From Geobacter sp. UBA5608 (GTDB lineage Bacteria; Desulfobacterota; Desulfuromonadia; Geobacterales; Pseudopelobacteraceae): DNA of 15,591 nucleotides. Positions 1-8,739 of the stretch are shown piece after piece. The DNA is taken from the NCBI GenBank assembly GCA_002424705.1, contig DIKW01000053.1, positions 13,159 to 28,749 on the forward strand, in the 5' to 3' direction. Below the pieces are notes generated by a model. The model did not search any database, was not told the DNA's origin, and worked only from the letters and a program-made list of their open reading frames with translations. The position numbers and the translations under genes were made by a program. Numbering within the stretch: position 1 is the stretch's first letter; every line of letters starts with the position of its first letter.

Positions 1-8
1 GCTCAAAA

Positions 9-24
9 GGCTGCTGAAGCGGCC
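9..24 (+). other. Small stem-loop upstream of the chemoreceptor gene
   Basis: GGCTGC (9-14) pairs with GCGGCC (19-24) around a TGAA tetraloop, with one G-U pair. A second self-complementary pair, GGCC at 21-24 and 29-32, and AAAAGG (5-10) against CCTTTT (35-40) overlap it, so several folds compete. It may be the remains of a terminator for a gene to the left of the window, but no T-run directly follows the stem. Confidence 0.25.
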
Positions 25-43
25 ATTCGGCCCCCCTTTTCAC

Positions 44-73
44 TTGCCCTGCAGGCAAGCGCTCTGCTATAGT
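44..73 (+). promoter_or_regulatory. Probable sigma-70 type promoter for mcp-trpA
   Basis: A -35-like TTGCCC (44-49, 4 of 6 consensus bases) is followed after 18 bases by TATAGT (68-73). The preceding TG (65-66) makes an extended -10. Transcription would start near 80, about 40 bases before the GTG at 121. The -35 lies inside an inverted repeat, CTTGCC (43-48) and GGCAAG (54-59) with a 5-base loop, which could be an operator. The sequence shows the boxes; promoter activity and operator function are inferred. Confidence 0.45.
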
Positions 74-104
74 TTGTCGGCTTTGAGCACGGATTGCAGC
101 CTTG

Positions 105-111
105 AAAGGAG
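105..111 (+). promoter_or_regulatory. Ribosome binding site deciding the GTG start of the chemoreceptor
   Basis: AAAGGAG lies 9 bases before the GTG at 121. The next in-frame ATG (175, residue 19) has no comparable site and sits right at the first membrane helix. GTG at 121 is therefore preferred. Confidence 0.6.
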
Positions 112-120
112 AGCAGCGCA

Positions 121-2280
121 GTGCCAGAACCCCACACTGCCACGAAATGTTCCGGTCTGACCCTGCGAACCAGGATGTTTCTGCTTTCGCTGGTCTCCTT
201 TACCGCTATCCTGATTGTCATCATGCTGGGAGTGCTGCTGCTGAATGAGGTTCGGATCAACGGAGGCCCTTACAAGACCATCCGAAACAGTAAAGATGCC
301 CTCGAAAAGATCGCACTGCTCAAATCCGACATCTACCAGCTGCAGGGTGAAGCCCTGGCCTACATGCATGAGCGCGACCAGGCCGCTGCCCAGGCCCTGC
401 TTCAAAAAATCCAGGAACATACCGACGATATCGACTTTAAGTATGATGATGTGCTTGAACTGATCGAATCCGCCCAAAAACGCGAGGCGTTGGTCAAAGC
501 CGAGGCGATCTGGGAGGATTACAAACGAACCCTGCTGGAGGAGATCATCCCCAACGTCCAGCGCGGCCAGCATACCGAGGCCGAAGCGCTGACAGCCGGT
601 GTCCAGGCCCAACGCTTCAGTTCCTTCAGCTCAACCATTGCCACCATGGTGGACACCCTACGCAGGGACGTCTACCAGATTGAAAAAACCATCGCTGAAA
701 CAACCCGCAGCAAGATGATGACCACCGCTGCAGTCACCATCGCACTGATCGCACTGATAACCGTGCTGTCGATCGTGATCACCGAGTCGGTCACCCGACC
801 GATCCGGCAATGTGTCGAATTCGCCAAGTCGGTGGCAGCGGGCCGGCTGGCCAGCCGGCTCGAACTGAAGGCCTGCGGCGAGGTGGGCGACCTGGCAAAC
901 GCCATGAACGCTATGGCCGAGAACCTGCACAACATCGTTTCCCGCCTGAATGCAGCCACCGATGAGCTCACCGTCATCGACCAGAATATCGAAAAGGCTG
1001 CCCGTCAAGTGGTGGGCGCCACCCGTATCCAGGAACAGGCGGTCAACGAAAGCAGCCAGACCGTGATTCAGCTCGATGGTTCGGTGAAGGATATTTCGCA
1101 GGGGGTCGACCAACTCTCGGGTTCATCCTCCGAGACGTCATCCTCCATCCTGCAGATGGCTGCCAGCATCGAAGAGGTGGCGGTCAACACCGACAAGCTG
1201 GGACAGGCCGTGGATGAGGTCAGCTCCTCGGTGATTGAGATGGCCGCCTCCATCAAGGGGATCGGCGCCAATATCGTCAACCTGCTGGATGCCTCCACCA
1301 CCACCGCCTCGTCGGTGGCTGAAATGGATGCCACCATCCGTCAGGTTGAGAAAAATGCCATGGAGACCGCCGCCATCTCGGAAACCGTCAAGAGTGACGC
1401 CGCCAATGGTCTCAAAACGGTACAGGAGACCATCGCCGGCATGCAGGAGATCCGCCGGGCGGCCCACACCACCGCTGAGGTGGTGGAGCACCTCTCACTG
1501 CGGGCCAACGACATCGGCGCGATCCTGTCGGTGATCGACGAGGTGGCTGAACAGACCAATCTGCTGGCCTTGAATGCCGCCATCATTGCGGCCCAGGCCG
1601 GTGAACACGGCAAGGGCTTTGCCGTGGTGGCCGACGAGATCAAGGAGCTGGCTGAACGAACCTCTTCCTCCACCCGCGAGATTGCTGCGGTGGTAACCGG
1701 CGTGCAGGAAGACACCGGCCGGGCGGTGGCTGCCATCAACCAGGCCGAGCTGGCGATTTCTGCCGGAGAAGAGCTGTCTGAGCGTTCCGGAGCAGCCCTG
1801 GAACAGATCGTCCAAGGAGTGCACCAGGCCGGATTGCAGATCAGCGCCATTGCCCGGGCCACGGTTGAACAGGCCAAGGGTAGCCAGAGCATCCGTATTG
1901 CCATGGAACAGGTGGAAGAGATGGTGGAACAGATGGCCTCCTCGGCCCGCGAACATGGCAAAGGCAGCGAACTGATCACCACCGCTGTGGAACGGATGCG
2001 GGAAATGACCTCTCAGGTTCGCAGCTCCACCCGTGAGCAGAGCAGGGCCAGCGCCCTGATCGCCCGCGCTACTGAGGATGTCAACGTCATGATCGGCCAG
2101 ATCCGCGAGTCATGCCACTCCCAGACCGACTACAGCCAGGCCATCGACCGGATGGTTGACAACATCCGCCAATCGTCCCAGGCCAGTTCCCAGGCGGCTC
2201 GGGTCATGGACAGCGCCGTAGCCGGTCTGTCCCGCCAGATTGATCTGTTGGAAAAGGAGATGTCAGGATTCCAGCTATGA
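121..2280 (+). CDS. Methyl-accepting chemotaxis protein with long signalling coil
   Basis: Transmembrane chemoreceptor of 719 residues, expected to control a CheA-CheW array at the inner membrane. A first membrane helix (about 19-42) precedes a helical periplasmic sensor region (about 43-198) that looks like a four-helix bundle. A second membrane helix (about 200-222), a HAMP domain (about 223-275) and a long antiparallel coil follow. The hairpin tip is at E495-H496-G497 within the conserved QTNLLALN...GKGFAVVADEI region. The tip carries Ile489 and Gln492 where most receptors have Glu and Arg. Both arms contain 28-residue repeats: MAAS/MDAT motifs at 346, 374 and 402, and M-x-x-Q motifs at 601, 629 and 657. 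The coil is much longer than in E. coli Tsr; I estimate about 60 heptads in total. No C-terminal NWETF-type pentapeptide is present. The stop overlaps the trpA start. The ligand cannot be inferred. Confidence 0.95.
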   Translation: MPEPHTATKCSGLTLRTRMFLLSLVSFTAILIVIMLGVLLLNEVRINGGPYKTIRNSKDALEKIALLKSDIYQLQGEALAYMHERDQAAAQALLQKIQEHTDDIDFKYDDVLELIESAQKREALVKAEAIWEDYKRTLLEEIIPNVQRGQHTEAEALTAGVQAQRFSSFSSTIATMVDTLRRDVYQIEKTIAETTRSKMMTTAAVTIALIALITVLSIVITESVTRPIRQCVEFAKSVAAGRLASRLELKACGEVGDLANAMNAMAENLHNIVSRLNAATDELTVIDQNIEKAARQVVGATRIQEQAVNESSQTVIQLDGSVKDISQGVDQLSGSSSETSSSILQMAASIEEVAVNTDKLGQAVDEVSSSVIEMAASIKGIGANIVNLLDASTTTASSVAEMDATIRQVEKNAMETAAISETVKSDAANGLKTVQETIAGMQEIRRAAHTTAEVVEHLSLRANDIGAILSVIDEVAEQTNLLALNAAIIAAQAGEHGKGFAVVADEIKELAERTSSSTREIAAVVTGVQEDTGRAVAAINQAELAISAGEELSERSGAALEQIVQGVHQAGLQISAIARATVEQAKGSQSIRIAMEQVEEMVEQMASSAREHGKGSELITTAVERMREMTSQVRSSTREQSRASALIARATEDVNVMIGQIRESCHSQTDYSQAIDRMVDNIRQSSQASSQAARVMDSAVAGLSRQIDLLEKEMSGFQL

Positions 2281-3083
2281 CCGACCGGATTCAGCGCCGT
2301 TTCAAACAACTGCAGGCCGCTCACACACCTGCCCTGGTGACCTTCATCACGGCCGGCGATCCAGATCTGGCCACCACCGCCCGCCTGCTGCCCCTGTTGG
2401 AGCAGGCCGGGAGTGATATCATCGAACTGGGCATCCCTTTTTCCGACCCGATGGCCGACGGCCCCACCATCCAACGCGCCTCTGAGCGCGCCTTGGCCGC
2501 CGGCACTACCCTGACCAAAGTCCTGGAGATGGTGCGTCAGGTCAGGTCGCAGCTAAGCGTACCGATCATCCTGATGGGCTACAGTAACCCGATTTACGCC
2601 TACGGCTGGCAGCGCTTTGCCACCGACGCGGCTGCAGCCGGCGTGGATGGACTGCTGCTGGTGGACCTGCCGCCGGAAGAGGCCCATGAACTGCTGCCCG
2701 CTGCCAAGGCCGCCGGCCTGAAGGTCATCTTTCTGCTGACCCCGACCTCTGATCAGGCTCGCATCAGTCAGGTATCGCGTTTCGGCAGCGGCTTCATCTA
2801 CTACGTGACCGTTACCGGCGTCACCGGCACACGGGAGGCGGTAGCCAGCTCGCTGGCCGCTGACCTCACGCGGATACGGCAGCAGATCAAGCTACCGGTG
2901 GTGGCCGGCTTCGGCATCTCCACACCCCAGCAGGCTGCACAGGTGGCAGGTCTGGCTGACGGCGTGGTGGTGGGCAGCGCCATCGTCAAGCTGTTCGAAC
3001 AGCACCAAGGTGAACAGTTGGCGGATCAGGTCTGCCAGCTGGTCGGTTCTCTCAAACAAGGCATGACAGCTACTGCACATTAA
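2277..3083 (+). CDS. trpA: Tryptophan synthase alpha subunit
   Basis: TrpA (268 residues) cleaves indole-3-glycerol phosphate to indole and glyceraldehyde 3-phosphate in the cytoplasm, passing indole to TrpB. The TIM-barrel family signatures are intact. ELGIPFSDPMADGP contains the two catalytic acids, Glu50 and Asp61 (Glu49 and Asp60 in Salmonella). The phosphate-binding GFGIS (211-215) and GSAIV (233-237) are present, and the length is normal. The ATG overlaps the TGA of the chemoreceptor (ATGA at 2277-2280). An AGGA at 2265-2268 within that gene serves as ribosome binding site, so translation is likely coupled. trpB1 is not adjacent but starts at 15303, which is unusual for subunits of one complex. 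accD follows after 21 bases. Confidence 0.98.
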   Translation: MTDRIQRRFKQLQAAHTPALVTFITAGDPDLATTARLLPLLEQAGSDIIELGIPFSDPMADGPTIQRASERALAAGTTLTKVLEMVRQVRSQLSVPIILMGYSNPIYAYGWQRFATDAAAAGVDGLLLVDLPPEEAHELLPAAKAAGLKVIFLLTPTSDQARISQVSRFGSGFIYYVTVTGVTGTREAVASSLAADLTRIRQQIKLPVVAGFGISTPQQAAQVAGLADGVVVGSAIVKLFEQHQGEQLADQVCQLVGSLKQGMTATAH

Positions 3084-3104
3084 CGAATCAAGTGAGGATT
3101 TTCT

Positions 3105-3953
<849 letters not shown>

Positions 3954-3956
3954 CCG

Positions 3957-5243
3957 ATGGCGGTCTCCACCGCTCTGGCCGAGCTGTTCGGCCGCAGACG
4001 CTTTGCGATCCTACCCGGAACAGAGCGGATCCAAGCCCTGCTGGCACGGCTTGGACATCCGGAACGACGCTTTCAGTCGATCCACGTCGTCGGTACCAAC
4101 GGCAAGGGGTCCAGCGCAAGCTTTCTGGCCTCTATTCTGACGGCAGCAGGTCACCGCAGCGGCCTGTTTACGTCTCCCCACCTGATCAACTATACAGAAC
4201 GGTTCGCGCTTGACGGCCAGGCAATACCGCAGCAGCGTCTTGATCAGCTCATACCTGACCTGCTGAAGCTGGCTCAGCCTGAGGACACGTTTTTTGAACT
4301 GACCACCGCCCTGGCCTGTTGCTGGTTTGCTGAATGCGGTGCCCAACTGGTGGTGTTCGAGGCAGGCATGGGTGGGCAGGCCGACGCAACGGCCGCCATA
4401 CCCGCCCTGGCAACACTGATCACGCCGATCGCCCTGGACCACCAGCAGTGGCTGGGCACCAACCTGACGGCCATCGCAACCGAAAAAGTCGCCATTGCCG
4501 AGGCTGGCAGCCCGATTGTCTGCGCCCCCCAGCAGCCAGATGCGCTGGATGCCGTTGTCCGTCACTGCCGTAGCAACAACACTCGGCTGCTACTGGCTGA
4601 ACGGGATTTTACGGCCCACTGGGATGCCAATAACTGCCTGAACTACCGTGGCCTGTATTCCAACATCAGCGGCATCACCCCCGGCATCCCCGGCAGATAC
4701 CAGCTCTGGAACGCTGCCTGCGCCCTGGCCGCTGCCGAACAGCTTGACGCCGCAGGCTGGGCAGTTCCCGCATCAGCCTTGAGCGCCGGTATTGCAGCTG
4801 CCCGCTGGCCCGGCAGGATGGAGCGCTTTTCCTTGTCCGGCGATGTAGAACTGCTGCTGGACGGCGCCCACAACCCGGCCGGCGCCACCGCCCTGGCTGA
4901 AAGCCTGCAGCTCGAACGGCACGGCCGCAGGATCATCCTGGTGCTGGGGATGATGGCCGACAAGGAATTGACAGGTCTGTTGTCCCCCTTGCTGCCCCTG
5001 GCCGACGAGATCATCACCGTAGCGCCGGACCAGGAACGGGCCTTGGGGGCTGACCAGTTGGCTGCACAGTGCGCGCACCATGGGCGCAGGGCACTACCGG
5101 CCGGTTCAGTGGAAGCGGGGATTGCCAAGGCGCAGGACTTGGCTCTGCCCAACGACCTGATCGTCGTGGCCGGTTCGCTGTTCACCGTGGGCGAAGCGCG
5201 GGCAGCCCTGACCGGTCAGACCTGTAACGCAGTACGAGGTTAA
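3957..5243 (+). CDS. folC: Dihydrofolate synthase / folylpolyglutamate synthase
   Basis: Mur-ligase family enzyme (428 residues) that ligates glutamate to dihydropteroate and extends the polyglutamate tail of folates, using ATP. The P-loop GTNGKGS is at 46-52 and is followed by the FTSPHL motif (71-76). The central LDHQQWLG (160-167) and the Lys of TEKVAI (about 177), likely the carbamylated metal-site lysine of the family, are present. The C-terminal domain has DGAHNP (302-307). One family motif is altered: usual GGRxDATN reads GGQADATA at about 139-146. The start is 3 bases after the accD stop without a clear ribosome binding site, so it probably depends on coupled translation. Whether it has one or both activities cannot be read from sequence. 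Confidence 0.95.
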   Translation: MAVSTALAELFGRRRFAILPGTERIQALLARLGHPERRFQSIHVVGTNGKGSSASFLASILTAAGHRSGLFTSPHLINYTERFALDGQAIPQQRLDQLIPDLLKLAQPEDTFFELTTALACCWFAECGAQLVVFEAGMGGQADATAAIPALATLITPIALDHQQWLGTNLTAIATEKVAIAEAGSPIVCAPQQPDALDAVVRHCRSNNTRLLLAERDFTAHWDANNCLNYRGLYSNISGITPGIPGRYQLWNAACALAAAEQLDAAGWAVPASALSAGIAAARWPGRMERFSLSGDVELLLDGAHNPAGATALAESLQLERHGRRIILVLGMMADKELTGLLSPLLPLADEIITVAPDQERALGADQLAAQCAHHGRRALPAGSVEAGIAKAQDLALPNDLIVVAGSLFTVGEARAALTGQTCNAVRG

Positions 5244-5278
5244 CGCCTGTCTACTCCAAGAAACGAGTCGCTATCCAG

Positions 5279-7369
5279 ATGAAACAGATCATGGCCCTGC
5301 TACTGATGTTCCTGCTACTGTCACCGGCGGTGCTGTCGGCTGCCGAGATACCCGGCGCCGAAGGCATGGTGATCAAGGCGGACCGGATGGATCACGACAC
5401 CGCCAGCGACCTGCTGACCGCCACCGGTAAGGTTGAGATGACCTGGCAGGGGCTGACCATGACCGCTGACCAGGCCACCTTTGACCGTCATAACAGGATG
5501 CTGGTTGCCACCGGCAATGTCATCATGACCAAGGGCGGTGACACCATGCGGGGCGACCGCCTGATCATGGACACCGAAACCGGACGTTCAGAGATGGAAA
5601 ACGGTCACATCTTCATGAGCCAGGGCAACTTTCGCGCAGACGGCGCCCAGATCGCCCGGCTGGGTGACGATCAGTACGCTCTGCATCGGGGGGAGTTCAC
5701 CACCTGCGACGCCGAGGTGCCCAGCTGGAAGTTCGGCGCAACCGACTTCGACGTCACGGTCGAGGAATACGCCACCGGCAGCAACGTGGTCTTCTACGTC
5801 AAGAATGTGCCGGTCTTCTACTTCCCCTACCTGATCCTGCCGGTCAAACGAGAGCGCCAGTCCGGCTTCCTGTTTCCCAGTTTTGGCAATTCGACCAAAC
5901 GGGGCACCTTCATTGACATCCCCTTCTACTGGGCCATCTCTCCTTCACAGGAGGCGACTTTCAACCTTGATCTCCAGACCAAACGGGGGGTTGGCCTAGG
6001 CGCCGACTACCGCTACCTGCGTTCCCGTACCAGCACCGGGTCGGCCGGTGGCTACATCATCTACGACACCAACCAGGAAAAGGTCCGGGGGCAACTGGTC
6101 CAGTCCCATCGGGAACAGCTGCCGGATAACCTGTCGTTGATCAGCAACATCAACCTGACCAGCGATGAAACCTACCTACGCGACTATTCCAACAAAAGCG
6201 GCGACTACAACCGTCAGTACTACGATTCGCGCTTGGTGGCCACCAAGGCCTGGGACCACTGGCTGACTGCCGCCCAGGCGATCTATACCCAGGACTTTAC
6301 CACCGGCAGCAACGCCGGCACGCTGCAACGGCTGCCGGAGCTGCTGGCCTACGGGGTGCGTCAACCACTGCCCTACCTGCCGCTGCAGCTCGATCTGGAC
6401 CTGAGAGCCACTCACTACTACCGCGAAAACGGTACGCAGGGCCAGCGCGCCATACTGACGCCCCAACTGGTCGGCAACCAGGCGCTGTTCGGCGGCCGCC
6501 TCAACGCACGGCTGAGCGCCGGCGCACAACTGCGGGCCTATAACGTCGAAGATGCTACGCCAACAACGGAAGAACAGGCCCTGGTTGCCGTGCCGGAACT
6601 GAACGCCGAACTGGCAAGTTCCTTTAGCCGCACCCTTGACGGAAATCTGTTGGGCTTCAAACTGCTGCGCCACGAACTGACACCGTCCGTGGCCTACCGC
6701 TACGTGGTTGATCGCGACCAACAGCAGTATCCGCTGTTCGACCAGAACGACCGTATCCTGCATCAGAACCTGATCTATCTCTCGCTGGCCAGCCACCTGG
6801 GCGGCAGGCTGGAGGATGAGAGCGGCGGAGCCCACTACCGCCACCTGCAGACCCTGCGCCTGAAACAAGGTTACAGCTTGAGCGGCGACCGCCCTGATCT
6901 CTTGGATCTGGTGCCTGACGACCAACGCCCCTGGAGCAACCTGACCCTGGAGAGTGAGACCTGGCTGCATACCAGGTTCCGCCTGCTGGCCGATGCCGGT
7001 TACAACCATTACGACAACCGCTTTACCAGCACCGCCCTGGGCGGAGACTACAACGACGGCCGCGGCAACAGCATCGGCCTCAGCTACCGCTGGGCTGACC
7101 AGCAGGTGGAGTACCTGGAAGGGCGCGTCACCACCACCCTGCTGCGGCCGGTCTATCTGAGCTATATCCAGCGCTACTCCTTTGACCGCAAGGATTTTCT
7201 GGAGCAGGAACTGGATCTCGAATACCGCCACCAGTGCTGGAGCATCTTTGCCAGCTATCAGGAACGCCTCGGCAACCGTTCCGTTACCGTCAACGTCAAC
7301 CTGGCCGGCCTGTTCACCAGTAGCGGTTCCCGAACCAGTTCCCTCGGACGTCAGGAGAGCACCCGGTGA
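5279..7369 (+). CDS. lptD: LPS-assembly outer membrane protein LptD
   Basis: LptD (696 residues) is the outer membrane barrel that, with LptE, inserts lipopolysaccharide into the outer leaflet. A signal peptide (about 1-22, cut after SAA) precedes an OstA/LptA-like jellyroll (about 28-135, with repeated strand patterns such as LTATGKVEM and LVATGNVIM). The barrel follows (about 185-696), including the family stretch VFYFPYLILPVKRERQSGFLFP written across 165-190. Only two cysteines are present: Cys143 in TTCD and Cys653 in QCW. They match one N-domain and one barrel position of the E. coli disulfide network, so a single interdomain disulfide is expected. Shorter than E. coli LptD (784). The ribosome binding site is weak. 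lptE is not in the window. The stop overlaps the next start. Confidence 0.93.
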   Translation: MKQIMALLLMFLLLSPAVLSAAEIPGAEGMVIKADRMDHDTASDLLTATGKVEMTWQGLTMTADQATFDRHNRMLVATGNVIMTKGGDTMRGDRLIMDTETGRSEMENGHIFMSQGNFRADGAQIARLGDDQYALHRGEFTTCDAEVPSWKFGATDFDVTVEEYATGSNVVFYVKNVPVFYFPYLILPVKRERQSGFLFPSFGNSTKRGTFIDIPFYWAISPSQEATFNLDLQTKRGVGLGADYRYLRSRTSTGSAGGYIIYDTNQEKVRGQLVQSHREQLPDNLSLISNINLTSDETYLRDYSNKSGDYNRQYYDSRLVATKAWDHWLTAAQAIYTQDFTTGSNAGTLQRLPELLAYGVRQPLPYLPLQLDLDLRATHYYRENGTQGQRAILTPQLVGNQALFGGRLNARLSAGAQLRAYNVEDATPTTEEQALVAVPELNAELASSFSRTLDGNLLGFKLLRHELTPSVAYRYVVDRDQQQYPLFDQNDRILHQNLIYLSLASHLGGRLEDESGGAHYRHLQTLRLKQGYSLSGDRPDLLDLVPDDQRPWSNLTLESETWLHTRFRLLADAGYNHYDNRFTSTALGGDYNDGRGNSIGLSYRWADQQVEYLEGRVTTTLLRPVYLSYIQRYSFDRKDFLEQELDLEYRHQCWSIFASYQERLGNRSVTVNVNLAGLFTSSGSRTSSLGRQESTR

Positions 7370-8682
7370 GCAGAAGTCAGCCACGATTGGTCTACGCCGA
7401 TGCCCAGGGTCAGATCTACGATCATCCGTACCTGACCATGGCCGGCATGAGCGGCCCTGAGGCCGTGCTGCCCGAGCCGGTTGAACTGATACCGCTGCCG
7501 GAAGGCAGCCGCCTGTTTACCATCCCCGACACCCCGCCCATCGCCTGGGACCAGCGCACCAAGCGCTTCAACACGGTCGACAAGGCCCCCGGTCTGCGCG
7601 GCAGCCCCCAGGCGGTGTCGGCCTTCATGGCGCCCGGCTATGCCCGCACCCTGCTACCGGCCTGCGACTACCGCCAGAAGAGTGTCCATCTGCCACTCTG
7701 GTCCTACACCGCCGTGGGCTGGGATGAGGAGCGAGACTGCTTCGTGGTGGCCGCCACTCAGGTCGACACCAACCAGAACTGGAACCCCGATAACTACGAT
7801 GACCGGCTGCTGGACCCACTGGTCCGGCAGCGGCTGGCTGAACTGCCCAACAACCGGCTGTTGGAACAGTTGTCCCGCTGCGCCATCGACTACCACTGCT
7901 TTGCCGCAAAAAACCTCTTCTTCCGCCGTTGGGAGGCGCCGTTGCCCACCTCGCCGGTCTGCAACTCGGCCTGCCTGGGCTGCATCTCCCTGCAGGCCTC
8001 GGAGTGCTGCCCCTCCAATCACGACCGGATCAACTTCGTGCCCACCCCCGAGGAACTGGTGGAGGTGGCCCTGCCCCACCTGGAGCAGGCACCGGAGCCG
8101 ATCGTCTCCTTTGGTCAGGGTTGCGAAGGCGACCCGATCCTGCAGGCCCCCACCATCGCCGAGGCCACTCGTCGCCTTAAAAGCGCCACCAGCCGGGGTA
8201 CGATCAACTTCAACTCCAACGGCTCCCTGCCGGACCGCGTACAGGAGCTGTGCGACGCCGGCATGGACTCCTTCCGTTTTTCACTCAACTCAGTGCTGGA
8301 AGAACGTTACAACGCCTACTACCGGCCCAAGGGCTACACCTTCAGCAACGTTGTCCAATCGTTGAAGATTGCCAAACAGGCCGGGCGCTTCACCATGATC
8401 AACTACCTGATCTCGCCCGGCGCCAGCGACGCCCCCGACGAGGTCGAGGAGCTGCTGCGCTTTGTGGCCGAGACCGGGGTCGACATGATCCAGCTGCGCA
8501 ACCTGTCCATCGACCCGGATTACTACAACCGGGCCATCGGCATAACCCAGCGGGGTGTCGGCATCTATCGCCTGCTCCAGCGCCTGAAGCAGGAGTTCCC
8601 GCGGCTGCAGTTCGGCTATTACAACCGCACCAAGGAAAACTTCTTCCCCCCCGGGTTTGAATCCGGCTGGCCGATCCGCTAG
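7366..8682 (+). CDS. Uncharacterised radical SAM protein
   Basis: Protein of 438 residues containing a radical SAM [4Fe-4S] motif, CNSACLGC, with Cys199, Cys203 and Cys206 (CX3CX2C). Nearby GCEGDP (252-257) resembles the SAM-binding GGE-type motif, and the following alternating strand/helix pattern fits a partial TIM barrel. The cluster motif sits unusually late: about 190 residues come before it, including Cys100, Cys125, Cys172 and Cys178. Cys214, Cys215 and Cys253 flank the core. There is no C-terminal SPASM-type cysteine cluster. No signal peptide or membrane helix is seen. The GTG start overlaps the lptD stop (GTGA at 7366-7369), so it is coupled to lptD, and hemW follows in the same frame. 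Substrate and product are unknown; I recall similar proteins in Geobacter-type genomes without an assigned function. Confidence 0.88.
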   Translation: MSRSQPRLVYADAQGQIYDHPYLTMAGMSGPEAVLPEPVELIPLPEGSRLFTIPDTPPIAWDQRTKRFNTVDKAPGLRGSPQAVSAFMAPGYARTLLPACDYRQKSVHLPLWSYTAVGWDEERDCFVVAATQVDTNQNWNPDNYDDRLLDPLVRQRLAELPNNRLLEQLSRCAIDYHCFAAKNLFFRRWEAPLPTSPVCNSACLGCISLQASECCPSNHDRINFVPTPEELVEVALPHLEQAPEPIVSFGQGCEGDPILQAPTIAEATRRLKSATSRGTINFNSNGSLPDRVQELCDAGMDSFRFSLNSVLEERYNAYYRPKGYTFSNVVQSLKIAKQAGRFTMINYLISPGASDAPDEVEELLRFVAETGVDMIQLRNLSIDPDYYNRAIGITQRGVGIYRLLQRLKQEFPRLQFGYYNRTKENFFPPGFESGWPIR

Positions 8683-8726
8683 GCCGTAGCAGCTCTGAAG
8701 AGACCGGCGCGAGACAGACGTCGGCC

Positions 8727-8733
8727 GGGGGGG
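8727..8733 (+). promoter_or_regulatory. G7 run, likely ribosome binding site for a CTG start of hemW
   Basis: Seven G residues lie 6 bases before the in-frame CTG at 8740. GGGGG can pair with the CCUCC of 16S rRNA through one G-U pair. CCGGC (8704-8708) can pair with GCCGG (8724-8728) and would mask part of the run. This supports CTG at 8740 as the hemW start, since no ATG, GTG or TTG occurs in frame between the previous stop (8682) and 8854. Confidence 0.45.
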
Positions 8734-8739
8734 ACCACC

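Noticed and set aside
1..72. Frame 1 is open from base 1 to a TAG at 70-72, as if the tail of an upstream gene
   Set aside because: The 23 residues resemble no family tail I know, GC-rich DNA is often open over this length, and the stretch overlaps promoter-like boxes. It cannot be excluded without sequence to the left.
1..120. Trp leader peptide or T-box attenuator ahead of mcp-trpA
   Set aside because: No run of Trp codons, no T-box sequence and no terminator/antiterminator pair could be found.
1341..1982. 213-codon minus-strand frame opposite the chemoreceptor
   Set aside because: Ser/Ala-rich composition mirrors the coiled-coil codons; no recognisable domain.
6176..7384. 402-codon open frame on the minus strand opposite lptD
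   Set aside because: Low-complexity Gln/Val/Ala composition, no family motif and no ribosome binding context; an expected shadow of a GC-rich gene.
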